Positions 52,104-59,254 of a stretch of DNA of 64,000 nt are shown here, one piece after another (positions within the stretch are counted from its first letter, which is position 1; each line of letters begins with the position of its first letter). The notes under the pieces were generated by a model, which was given only the letters and a program-made list of their open reading frames with translations, had not been told where the DNA came from and did no database searches. The position numbers were made by a program, and so were the translations under genes. The stretch comes from UBA965 sp040396955 (lineage in GTDB: Bacteria; Chloroflexota; Chloroflexia; Chloroflexales; Roseiflexaceae): contig JBBAWX010000008.1 of the NCBI GenBank assembly GCA_040396955.1, positions 65,754-129,753 on the forward strand. Direction: 5' to 3'.

Positions 52104-52760
52104 GCCGTGGAGTTGCGCAACGAGCTCTGCGGGGGTGAGATCGGCAAGGGTGCGCAAGCGCAGGCTGACAGGTGGCATCCAGGCATCGACCAGGGCCGGG
52201 ATAGGCACGGCCACACACCGCATGTTGGCGTGGGCGGCAGCGGTGGCCCCGTGGGCCGAATCTTCGAAGACGATGCAGTGGCGTGGGTCGCTGGCGGTAT
52301 GTTGGGCTGCTTTGAGGAAAATCTCCGGTGACGGTTTGACTTGACTGACGTCGTCACGGGTGACGATGGTGCGGAACAAATCCCTGAGGCCGTGTTGTGT
52401 CAGCCAGCGTGTCACCCAAGCGCGGTCGGCACTCGAGCCGACACTGAGGGTGATGTTGTGGGCCAGGGCATATTCAAACAGGTCGGCCACGCCGGGTCGC
52501 AACGATTCGCGGGCACAGTTTTCCAAAAAAATTGCATGGTTGTGGGCGCGCCAATGGTCGCGGTCGATGCTCTGCCCGAGGCGGCGCTCAAGTGCTGCAT
52601 AGGGGTCAAAGCCGCCAACAGTGCCAAGCCCGTTGCGCCATTCGTCGAGTGTCAGGGGTTGGCCAAAGTGTTGCCACATCGCCTGGACGACCACAAAATC
52701 TTGTGATTCGGTATCGATGATGGTGCCGTCAAAATCAAAAATAAACGTCGTAATTGGCAT
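52068..52760 (-). CDS. HAD superfamily phosphatase (beta-phosphoglucomutase-like)
   Basis: The 230-residue protein has HAD motif I FDFDGTIIDTES, a helical cap (about 15-85), motif II SVGSSAD, motif III Lys in VSQVKPSPEIFLKAA and motif IV VFEDSAHGATAA. This is the subfamily that includes beta-phosphoglucomutase and sugar-phosphate phosphatases. The start at 52760 (MPITTFIFDFDGT) follows GAGG. Its last 36 bp overlap the convergent TetR gene. Substrate unknown. Confidence 0.9.
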   Translation of the reverse strand: MPITTFIFDFDGTIIDTESQDFVVVQAMWQHFGQPLTLDEWRNGLGTVGGFDPYAALERRLGQSIDRDHWRAHNHAIFLENCARESLRPGVADLFEYALAHNITLSVGSSADRAWVTRWLTQHGLRDLFRTIVTRDDVSQVKPSPEIFLKAAQHTASDPRHCIVFEDSAHGATAAAHANMRCVAVPIPALVDAWMPPVSLRLRTLADLTPAELVAQLHGLAAAPVAPHSA

Positions 52761-52845
52761 TGGTATCTCCTCAAACCACTCCGTATGTATCCTACCATTA
52801 AAATAGACCAACCGGTGTGTGATGCAGTCACCAAGGAGGAGCCGC

Positions 52846-53589
52846 ATGTGGGGCAGTGAGCGGTTGCAGGGCAAAGTATTGTTGGTCAGTGGCGGGGCCC
52901 ATCGCCTCGGGGCTGCCATTGTGCGGGCGGCTTGGGATGCGGGAATGCGGGTCGCGTTTCAGTATTATGGGTCGCATCAAGCTGCCGAGGCGCTATGTGC
53001 TGAAGCCAGCCAAGCCGGTCATACGGTCTGGGCATGGCAAGGCGATTGGCGTAATCCGGCCCACCCCGCCGCCTTCGTGACGGCCGCTTGTGATTACTAC
53101 GGCGGGGTGGATGTGCTGGTGAACAACGCGGGTATCTGGCGGGCTACGCCATTTGCAGAGGTCCAGGCCGACGATTGGCACGATCTCTACCAGGTGAATG
53201 TGGTGGCTGCCCACGCCGCCATACAACAGGCCGCCCCCAGCTTGCGGGCATGCGGCGGGGCAGTGGTCAATGTGTGCGACGCCGGTGTCTACCGACCATG
53301 GCTCAACTACACGCCCTATTTGGCAAGTAAAGGTGCGTTGGCGACCATGACCATGGCGTTGGCACGTGAGCTTGCTCCCGACATCCGCGTCAACGGTGTG
53401 GCTCCTGGCCTTGCGTTGATCCCGGATACATGGAGTGCCGCGCGACAGGCGCAGGCAGTCGCCAACATCCCCCTCAAACGTGTCGGCACCGCCCAAGACG
53501 TGGCCGAGGCGGTGCTGTTTTTGGCGGCGGCGCCGTATATCACTGGTGTCATTGTGCCAGTCGATGGTGGAGTGTCACTGCGCGGTTGA
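52846..53589 (+). CDS. Pteridine reductase-like SDR
   Basis: The 247-residue SDR has the nucleotide motif GGAHRLG (16-22), the Arg-bearing form seen in FolM/PTR1 pteridine reductases. Its active site is Asp145-Tyr158-Lys162 (VNVCDAG...PYLASK). An Asp replaces the usual catalytic Ser, with the same 13-residue spacing to Tyr as in PTR1. It may reduce dihydromonapterin or dihydrobiopterin with NADPH. The start at 52846 follows AAGGAGGAG. The convergent DUF624 gene ends 1 nt later. Confidence 0.85.
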   Translation: MWGSERLQGKVLLVSGGAHRLGAAIVRAAWDAGMRVAFQYYGSHQAAEALCAEASQAGHTVWAWQGDWRNPAHPAAFVTAACDYYGGVDVLVNNAGIWRATPFAEVQADDWHDLYQVNVVAAHAAIQQAAPSLRACGGAVVNVCDAGVYRPWLNYTPYLASKGALATMTMALARELAPDIRVNGVAPGLALIPDTWSAARQAQAVANIPLKRVGTAQDVAEAVLFLAAAPYITGVIVPVDGGVSLRG

Positions 53590-53590
53590 T

Positions 53591-54346
53591 TTACTTGGGG
53601 CGCACCTGGCCCTTGGGCTGGCGTGGGCCATCGTCGGCGCCGGTGTCATCTGCCGGTGCTTGTGCCTGCTCTTGGCGGTCGAGGATGATTTTGATGGAGG
53701 CATCGGTAAGGCGCGTACTCCAGAGTGTGACAAAAATCCAGAAGAAAAAGAGCATCAGGATGAGCAACAGGCTGGAAATGATGAAGAGGAGGCTGGCGAT
53801 AATCGCCATAAGAATCATGGATCCCGCAATTGAAAACATCACGCCGGCGCTGTTGCGGAGCAGGGTGGGCAGGCTTTGATCGGGGTACCGGGCGCTCATA
53901 GGTAGTAAAAAGGCCAAGTAGCCCAGCCAAAGAATGGTGAGGTCGAAAAACAGCGCAGCCAGGTAAAAGGGCATGCCGTCGGCGCTTCCGTAGAACCAGA
54001 TATTGAAAAAACACGCGTAAAAGACGAGGCTCCACAGGTACCAGATGGTGATGCGCCGGCGGATACCGTGGCGGATACCGTCACTGATGGTGCTCCACTT
54101 CACCGCTTTGCCGTCGGCAATGTGGCGGGCAAGGTGGGTTAACCCACCACTTGCAAGCCCGAGTGGTATGGGCGCAAGGAGTGCCAAGATGACGGCTCCC
54201 GCATAGAGGGATTCTTGCCACAACACGAAGGCCACGTAGGGCACCGGCAATGCGATCAGACAAAAGAGGAGGTTGGCCGCAATGGAGACAAACAGCTCTT
54301 CAAAAATATCTAAGATGCTGTTCCAAAAGGTACGTAGAGCAATCAT
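53591..54346 (-). CDS. DUF624 (YesL-like) membrane protein
   Basis: The 251-residue protein has five to six membrane helices and the DUF624 pattern (RTFWNSILDIFEELFVSIAANLLFCLIALP, PIPLGLASGGLTHLARHIADGKAVKWSTISDGIRHG). A polar C-terminal tail (DRQEQAQAPADDTGADDGPRQ) follows. Family members often accompany sugar utilisation genes; the function is unknown. The ATG at 54346 overlaps the stop of the glycosyltransferase gene by 4 nt. Confidence 0.78.
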   Translation of the reverse strand: MIALRTFWNSILDIFEELFVSIAANLLFCLIALPVPYVAFVLWQESLYAGAVILALLAPIPLGLASGGLTHLARHIADGKAVKWSTISDGIRHGIRRRITIWYLWSLVFYACFFNIWFYGSADGMPFYLAALFFDLTILWLGYLAFLLPMSARYPDQSLPTLLRNSAGVMFSIAGSMILMAIIASLLFIISSLLLILMLFFFWIFVTLWSTRLTDASIKIILDRQEQAQAPADDTGADDGPRQPKGQVRPK

Positions 54347-55371
54347 GCAGACTCCCTTGTCGATGGACGTTGATGGATGAGTGCGTTGAGGCGGGCAATT
54401 TCGGCATAGCTCTGCCATGGCCACGGAGCGCGTACCAGCCAGTGGGCTATGACGTCGTCGGCGGTAGCGGTACGCCCGTGTTGGATGTGTCGGCGTTGCT
54501 CGCGGAGCAGGTGCCACTCACCAAGGAGCGAAAATCGGCCAGCGATGCCGCTCCAGCCGCCCGTGAGTGCCAAGCCAATGCAGGCAATTACATCATATCC
54601 GATGATGTGGTGCCAATGGCGCCACCAGAGTGTCGTCGGCAGGCACCGGATGAGGGTGCGCCAGCGGTTGCGCCCGAGGAGGCGTTGCTTGAACGGAGAC
54701 CCTTGCCCACTGGTGGCCGAGTAAATGTGGCGGATGTGGGCACCTGGGCAGTGCACTGTGTGCCAACCACGCAAGAGTGCTCGGAGCGCAAGATCGACGT
54801 CTTCGAGGTAGTTGAAAAAATCCGCCGCAAAGAAGCCAATGTCGTCAATCATGGCGCGTCTAAGGAGTACTGCACCCCCACTGGCCCCCATGACCGGGTA
54901 GGGGTGTGCAGGCAGGTTGGTGACGGGTGTGGCCATGTCGCGGTCGAGTGCTACGCCGTCTTGGCGCATCATGATGCCTGCAGACGCCACATATGTCGGT
55001 GCATGATCAAAGAGCAGTGTGGCTGAGATGGCGCCCACATTGGGTGCGGCTTGCACCGCAGTGGCCTTGAGGATGTCGATGGCATCGGGGGCCACGAAGG
55101 CGTCGTTGTTGATGAGCAACATCCACTCGTGTTGGCAATGTGCTAATGCGGCGTTGTTGCCCCCGGCAAAGCCGAGATTACTGGGGAGTGTGACGAGCGT
55201 GATGTCGGGGTAATGGAGTTGCACCCAGGCCACGCTGTCGTCGTGCGATCCATTATCGACGACGATAATCTGGTCTGCAGCACCTATGGCGGTGTACAGG
55301 GCTGCTAGGCAACGCTCCAAGAGCGTTCGTCCATTCCAGTTGACGATGATGACCGAGAGGGCAGTGTTCAT
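54343..55371 (-). CDS. Family 2 glycosyltransferase (rhamnosyltransferase-like)
   Basis: The 342-residue GT-A protein has SVIIVNWNGRTLLERCLAAL, IIVVDNGSHDDSV, SNLGFAGGNNAAL and the metal-binding NNDAFV (in place of DxD). GASGGAVLLRR...GFFAADFFNYLEDVDLALRALLRGW holds the catalytic ED region. This is the pattern of WbbL-like rhamnosyltransferases. A short hydrophobic segment near 250-275 may sit on the membrane. Start (55371) and stop both overlap neighbours by 4 nt, in the bactofilin-ftsB operon. Confidence 0.9.
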   Translation of the reverse strand: MNTALSVIIVNWNGRTLLERCLAALYTAIGAADQIIVVDNGSHDDSVAWVQLHYPDITLVTLPSNLGFAGGNNAALAHCQHEWMLLINNDAFVAPDAIDILKATAVQAAPNVGAISATLLFDHAPTYVASAGIMMRQDGVALDRDMATPVTNLPAHPYPVMGASGGAVLLRRAMIDDIGFFAADFFNYLEDVDLALRALLRGWHTVHCPGAHIRHIYSATSGQGSPFKQRLLGRNRWRTLIRCLPTTLWWRHWHHIIGYDVIACIGLALTGGWSGIAGRFSLLGEWHLLREQRRHIQHGRTATADDVIAHWLVRAPWPWQSYAEIARLNALIHQRPSTRESA

Positions 55372-55841
55372 GAAAAGAAGTTGAACAGGCGTAGCCAATC
55401 GACCCAGTTGGGTTCCGCAGGAACGGCAGGGGGCGGCGCAGTGGTCGTCGCTGGAGGACCGAGCACGGTGCGATCGGAGAAGGTGGGCATCAGCACCACA
55501 TCACCCTCACGGGCATAGCCGAATTGTTCGCGGGCCACACGCTCGGCGTAATCGGGCGACGCAAAGTATTCGGCTTGTTGGCGCAACTCGGCGTTGCTCA
55601 TTTCAAGCTCAATGATGTCGCTTTGGAGCGTCGCTCGGTACTGCTCAAGCTGGGCATGGCGCACCACAAGCTGAACGAAGCTAATCACGAAAAAACCAGC
55701 CACGATGATGAGGATGAGGAGCGCTGGTGAAAAGCGACGACGACCAAACAACCGCCGCCAGTGTGCACGCACACGTTGGGCTGGTCGCTCGGTCGTCTGC
55801 CGCGTGCGCGTACGTGACTGCATACGAGCACTGGTGTTCAT
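55368..55841 (-). CDS. FtsB/DivIC-type septum formation protein
   Basis: The 157-residue protein has a basic cytoplasmic N-terminus (about 1-38), one membrane helix (ALLILIIVAGFFVISFVQLVV), then a coiled coil (QLEQYRATLQSDIIELEMSNAELRQQAEYF). The family YAERVAREQFGYAREGDVVL motif follows, then a Pro-rich linker and a short hydrophobic end. FtsB/DivIC is part of the FtsQLB divisome complex. It lies 3 nt after bactofilin, so both morphogenetic genes share a message. Confidence 0.88.
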   Translation of the reverse strand: MNTSARMQSRTRTRQTTERPAQRVRAHWRRLFGRRRFSPALLILIIVAGFFVISFVQLVVRHAQLEQYRATLQSDIIELEMSNAELRQQAEYFASPDYAERVAREQFGYAREGDVVLMPTFSDRTVLGPPATTTAPPPAVPAEPNWVDWLRLFNFFS

Positions 55842-55844
55842 CGG

Positions 55845-56261
55845 TTAGCGATCTCCACGGGATGTGGGAGCCTCGAGCAACAAGGGCTCGTCAGCATTGG
55901 CTGACATCGTGCTCTGGCCACGGAACAAACCACCCGGCTCGATGTGCAAAGCCGAAGTCATAATGTCGCCCCACACCTTGCCGGTGGGTGAAATCTCAAG
56001 TTGCTCCACGACGGTGATTTCGCCGCGAACCGCCCCTGATACGTGGCAGTTCTGGGCCTTCACGGTCGCAATCACGCGCCCAGTCTCGCCAATAATCAAA
56101 TTGCCGAGTACCTCGATATCGCCCTCGACGGTCCCGTCGATGCGCATATTGCCATCGGATTTGATGCTGCCCACAAAGCTCGTATTGCTACCGATTACGG
56201 TCTCTGGCTTAGTATTACTGACTGTCGCCATGGCAGTCTGTGGCTTTTTGCTTCCGAACAT
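55845..56261 (-). CDS. Bactofilin
   Basis: The 138-residue protein has the DUF583 right-handed beta-helix: ETVIGSNTSFVGSIKSDGNMRIDGTVEGDIEVLGNLIIGETGRVIATVKAQNCHVSGAVRGEITVVEQLEISPTGKVWGDI in turns of roughly 17 residues, with flexible ends. Bactofilins polymerise without nucleotide into membrane-associated filaments used in cell shape and polarity. The start at 56261 (MFGSKKPQ) follows GGAGG. It is first in the operon after the promoter at 56361-56389. Confidence 0.94.
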   Translation of the reverse strand: MFGSKKPQTAMATVSNTKPETVIGSNTSFVGSIKSDGNMRIDGTVEGDIEVLGNLIIGETGRVIATVKAQNCHVSGAVRGEITVVEQLEISPTGKVWGDIMTSALHIEPGGLFRGQSTMSANADEPLLLEAPTSRGDR

Positions 56262-56360
56262 CGGAATCCTCCGTCTCATCTCTGGCAAATACGTTGATTC
56301 GATACCACAACCGAGGGGATGCACGCAGTTGCCACAATTATTTTGCCAAATCCAACACGT

Positions 56361-56389
56361 ATTATAGTGGACAACGGGCAGACGGGCAA
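56361..56389 (-). promoter_or_regulatory. Promoter of the bactofilin-ftsB-GT2-DUF624 operon
   Basis: Leftward TTGCCC (56384-56389), 17-nt spacer, TATAAT (56361-56366), 100 nt before the bactofilin start. Confidence 0.85.
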
Positions 56390-56435
56390 GATAGCAAACA
56401 TATCAGGGAGATGACAATTTGCCGTACATTGTAAG

Positions 56436-57173
56436 TCATGGGGACTCTGACCAGCCATGTTGGCGCAAAAAAGCTCGGTCGGCAGCGGTCAATGCCGCCT
56501 GATTGAGCAGGTCTGGTCGTCGTTGCCACGTCCGTAGTAGGCGTTGTTGGCGGCGCCAGGTGGCAATGGCGCCATGGTTGCCGGTGGCCAAGACTTCGGG
56601 TATGGCCTCGCCCTCCCAGCATGCGGGACGCGTGTAGTGCGGGTATTCAAGTAGGGCGTCGCTGTGCGACTCTTCGGCCAGCGATTCAGCCTTAATAACC
56701 CCGGGGACAAGCCGCCCCACGGCATCGATGACAACCATGGCTGCCAACTCGCCGCCGGTGAGCACATAATCGCCGAGCGAGATCTCTTGGTGCACGAAGC
56801 GGGTCCGGATACGCTCATCGATGCCTTCGTAGTGCCCGCAGATGAGCATGATGCGTGGCAATAGGCTGAGTTGTTGGGCGATTTTTTGTTGAAAGGGGAC
56901 TCCGTCGGGGGTCAGATAGATGATATGTGGTGGTGTGGCGTCTGCCGCATGGACGGTACGAATGGCCGCTGCAAGCGGGGCGATTTTCATTACCATGCCT
57001 GCGCCACCACCGTACGGCGTATCGTCGCAGCTCTGGTGCTTGTCGGTGGCGTGTGTACGAATGTCGTGAATATGGATGTCGAGCAATTGAGCCTGTTGTG
57101 CCCGCTTGAGAATACTCTCTTGGGTGGGGCCCTGAAACATGCCCGGGAAGAGGGTTAGTACATCAAAACGCAT
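56436..57173 (-). CDS. trmD: tRNA (guanine37-N1)-methyltransferase TrmD
   Basis: TrmD methylates G37 in tRNAs reading CUN, CCN and CGG, preventing +1 frameshifting. The 245-residue SPOUT protein shows MRFDVLTLFPGMF, DDTPYGGGAGMVMKI, LICGHYEGIDERI and the knot region EISLGDYVLTGGELAAMVVIDAVGRLVPGV. The start at 57173 is fixed by the family N-terminus. Unlike in many bacteria it is not beside rplS, rimM or rpsP. Confidence 0.96.
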   Translation of the reverse strand: MRFDVLTLFPGMFQGPTQESILKRAQQAQLLDIHIHDIRTHATDKHQSCDDTPYGGGAGMVMKIAPLAAAIRTVHAADATPPHIIYLTPDGVPFQQKIAQQLSLLPRIMLICGHYEGIDERIRTRFVHQEISLGDYVLTGGELAAMVVIDAVGRLVPGVIKAESLAEESHSDALLEYPHYTRPACWEGEAIPEVLATGNHGAIATWRRQQRLLRTWQRRPDLLNQAALTAADRAFLRQHGWSESP

Positions 57174-57216
57174 CGGCGCAATGCTCCCACGGTGTGCGAA
57201 TGCAATCAACCTGTAA

Positions 57217-57274
57217 TCGACACACACACCCGAATCAGGTACAATGGAATCATGAAATAGCACGTATGTGCTAT
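57217..57274 (+). promoter_or_regulatory. Peroxiredoxin promoter with downstream dyad
   Basis: TCGACA (57217-57222), 17-nt spacer, TACAAT (57240-57245). A dyad ATAGCAC-GTAT-GTGCTAT (57257-57274) follows at the expected transcript start, a possible operator or leader hairpin. Confidence 0.6.
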
Positions 57275-57362
57275 CACGGCATACCACACGTGCATTGTAC
57301 TACACGTTGTCTGTGCAAGCATCGTGTGTCGGGATAGCCCCCTTACATTGAAGGAGATAAGT

Positions 57363-57827
57363 ATGACGACACTGCAGGTCGGCGCTGTCGCCCCAGATTT
57401 CACCTTGCTCGCCGATGACGGTACGAGCATCACGCTCTCGCAGTACCGTGGTCAGACGGTAGTGATATTTTTTTATCCCAAAGACGACACTCCAGGGTGC
57501 ACAAAGCAGGCCTGTGGGTTCCGCGATAACTATGCGGCCATCCAGGCCACCGGTGCAGTGGTGTTGGGGATTAGCCCCGACGATGTCGCCTCTCACGCCG
57601 CATTCAAGCAGAAGTACACCTTGCCCTTCCCACTGTTGGCAGACACCGAGCACACGGTGTGTACGGCCTACGGGGTCTGGGGTGAAAAAAGCATGTACGG
57701 GCGCAAGTACATGGGGGTGACCCGGAGTCATGTGGTGGTGGCGCCCGATGGCACCCTGCAAGACGTGCAAATCAAAGTGGGTCCCGAAGAGAGCATCGCG
57801 CTGGCATTACGCTCCCTGCAGGTGTAA
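57363..57827 (+). CDS. bcp: Thiol peroxidase of the BCP/PrxQ type
   Basis: The 154-residue peroxiredoxin reduces hydrogen and organic peroxides with thioredoxin. It has VGAVAPDFTLLADDG, the active site FFYPKDDTPGCTKQACGFRD with peroxidatic Cys46 and resolving Cys51, and GVWGEKSMYGRKYMGVTRS. The start at 57363 follows GAAGGAG. The dyad at 57257-57274 in its leader could be a redox-regulator site. Confidence 0.95.
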   Translation: MTTLQVGAVAPDFTLLADDGTSITLSQYRGQTVVIFFYPKDDTPGCTKQACGFRDNYAAIQATGAVVLGISPDDVASHAAFKQKYTLPFPLLADTEHTVCTAYGVWGEKSMYGRKYMGVTRSHVVVAPDGTLQDVQIKVGPEESIALALRSLQV

Positions 57828-57856
57828 TTGAAATTGACAGTCGAAGGAGACGACCG

Positions 57857-58576
57857 ATGACCATACGCATTATCACCGGTGAAAGCACCCGCCGCCAGCG
57901 TTGGCTGATTACCGTGCAGGGTGGCATTGAGAGTTTGTTGCGCACCGAAGCCAACGTGGTGGTGGCAGGCGGCGTGCCGTGGTTGATCCATCCGGCCCGC
58001 GTCGACAGTGCGACTCCAGATGTGTTTGTGGCCTACGGAGTAGCCCGTGGCGAGCGCACCGCCTACCGCCAGTGGGAAGAAGGCAACGTAGTCCCACAGG
58101 TGGTCTTTGATGCCTTTGCCCCCGGGGTGAGTGCGGTAGCGGTCTGCCGTAAGTTGAAGTTTTATGAAAAAGCCGGCGTCGAAGAGTACTACATGTATGA
58201 TCCGGAGACCGGTGAGATGCAGGGATGGCTTCACAACGGCACCGAATTCGAAGAAATCCCCACGCTCGTTGGCTGGCAGAGTCCGCGTCTTGGTATCACC
58301 TTCCAGGTCGAAGCCGGTGAACTCATCCTCATCCGCCCCGATGGTGAACGATTCTTGAGTTACGTGGAGCTCGCCGAGCGCTACGAACGTGATCACGAGC
58401 GGGCCACCCAAGAACACGAGCGCGCCGAACAAGAGCGCAAACGTGCCGATTACCACGCTGCCCGCGAAAAGATGCTCATGGCGCGCTTGCGTGCGCTCGG
58501 GTTTAACCCAGATGATGTGACTTCGGACAATTTTGCGGTGAGTGTCGATAACAGTGAAGTCCCATCCATTGAATAG
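57857..58576 (+). CDS. Uma2 family (DUF820) restriction-endonuclease-fold protein with coiled-coil tail
   Basis: The 239-residue protein has the Uma2 PD-(D/E)xK core: TPDVFVAYGV (Asp), PQVVFDAFAPG (an Asp where Glu is more usual), RKLKFYEKAGVEEYYMYDPETGEMQGW (Lys and the family YxxxGVxEY motif). Residues about 170-210 are a charged coiled coil (ERYERDHERATQEHERAEQERKRA). These proteins are abundant in Chloroflexota and cyanobacteria, with unknown substrates. The start follows GAAGGAG. The gene may share the peroxiredoxin transcript (29 nt gap). Confidence 0.88.
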   Translation: MTIRIITGESTRRQRWLITVQGGIESLLRTEANVVVAGGVPWLIHPARVDSATPDVFVAYGVARGERTAYRQWEEGNVVPQVVFDAFAPGVSAVAVCRKLKFYEKAGVEEYYMYDPETGEMQGWLHNGTEFEEIPTLVGWQSPRLGITFQVEAGELILIRPDGERFLSYVELAERYERDHERATQEHERAEQERKRADYHAAREKMLMARLRALGFNPDDVTSDNFAVSVDNSEVPSIE

Positions 58577-58828
58577 CTAGTATGGGCGGGTATCGACCTG
58601 CGAAGCCCGTGAGCGGCGCGTGAGGGCACTCATGAGCGCCGCTTCCGCAATACAAAACCCAGATGGCGACACGTAAAGTGGGATTGCATGTGCTTTGGCC
58701 CAGGCACACAGTTGGCTGGGGGTGATGCAACAACGTTCAGCGGCTTCGGCCACCGACAGGTATGCCCCGCGATATCGGGTGTGGTGGATGATGCTGCTGA
58801 TGCTGGGCCATGAGGGGTTGGTAGTCAT
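58577..58828 (-). CDS. Small helix-turn-helix protein (excisionase/MerR-like), 83 aa
   Basis: The 83-residue protein carries one helix-turn-helix of the excisionase type: YLSVAEAAERCCITPSQLCAWAKAHAIPLYVSPSGFCIAEAALMSAL (residues about 23-68). AAGGAG lies 7 nt before the ATG at 58828. It begins inside the last 92 bp of the next HTH gene in another frame, and its stop abuts the Uma2 stop. No integrase is nearby, so it is more likely a regulator or an orphan excisionase. Confidence 0.6.
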   Translation of the reverse strand: MTTNPSWPSISSIIHHTRYRGAYLSVAEAAERCCITPSQLCAWAKAHAIPLYVSPSGFCIAEAALMSALTRRSRASQVDTRPY

Positions 58829-59072
58829 CTGCGTGCTCCTTCAACCAATTCACAAACGTGTGCCGTTCGCAGCGCCAGAGTGTGGATGTGGTACCAAAGC
58901 AACTCCCGGGGAGTGCGTCGTGCTGGAAGAGTGCGAGCAACCAGCTCCGGGGGCATCCGCACAAGGTGAACGCATTCTGCATGGTGAGGATCTCGGGTAG
59001 GGCATCGATGCCGCCATGACACTGGATGTACTGGAGTGCCGTGGCATAGGGATTATCGGGCATGGGGTGCAT
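58737..59072 (-). CDS. Small helix-turn-helix protein (excisionase-like), 111 aa
   Basis: The 111-residue protein has an excisionase-like region LTMQNAFTLCGCPRSWLLALFQHDALPGS...STLWRCERHTFVNWLKEHADDY (about 29-84), matching the pattern LTxxEAAxLxGxxxxxxxxLxxxGxLPG...WRxxRxxxxxWL. The tail is His/Pro/Arg-rich and lies in the overlap with the 83-aa gene. GAGGAGG 8 nt before 59072 supports the start. The two genes look like distant relatives encoded in overlapping frames. Confidence 0.6.
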   Translation of the reverse strand: MHPMPDNPYATALQYIQCHGGIDALPEILTMQNAFTLCGCPRSWLLALFQHDALPGSCFGTTSTLWRCERHTFVNWLKEHADDYQPLMAQHQQHHPPHPISRGIPVGGRSR

Positions 59073-59158
59073 CGGCGATACCTCCTCATCGTTGTGGTTG
59101 GGGCTGGCAGCTCCAGCGATTCGGTATCTGTACTCTACATGCTTTGTGGCGGGTTGTA

Positions 59159-59196
59159 TATCCCCCATTTTGCCTGATTCGTATCCCCCATTTTGC
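59159..59196. repeat. Two 15-bp direct repeats upstream of the HTH pair
   Basis: TATCCCCCATTTTGC occurs exactly at 59159-59173 and 59182-59196, 23 bp (about two helical turns) apart, 87 bp upstream of the HTH start at 59072. Candidate operator, or the remnant of a mobile-element end. Confidence 0.8.
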
Positions 59197-59202
59197 AAAA
59201 AA

Positions 59203-59229
59203 CCGGCACTGTGAGTCTCACAGTGCCGG
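59203..59229 (-). terminator. Terminator of the phytanoyl-CoA dioxygenase gene
   Basis: A 13-bp perfect stem (59203-59215 with 59217-59229) lies 26 nt past the stop and is followed on the minus strand by TTTTTTG. Confidence 0.9.
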
Positions 59230-59254
59230 GTCGTTGGTGGGAAGCAGGGTCGGA

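Noticed and set aside
59159..59229. Insertion-sequence end
   Set aside because: The direct repeats and the inverted repeat at 59203-59229 resemble an IS boundary, but the inverted repeat is better explained as the PhyH terminator and no transposase or target duplication is present.
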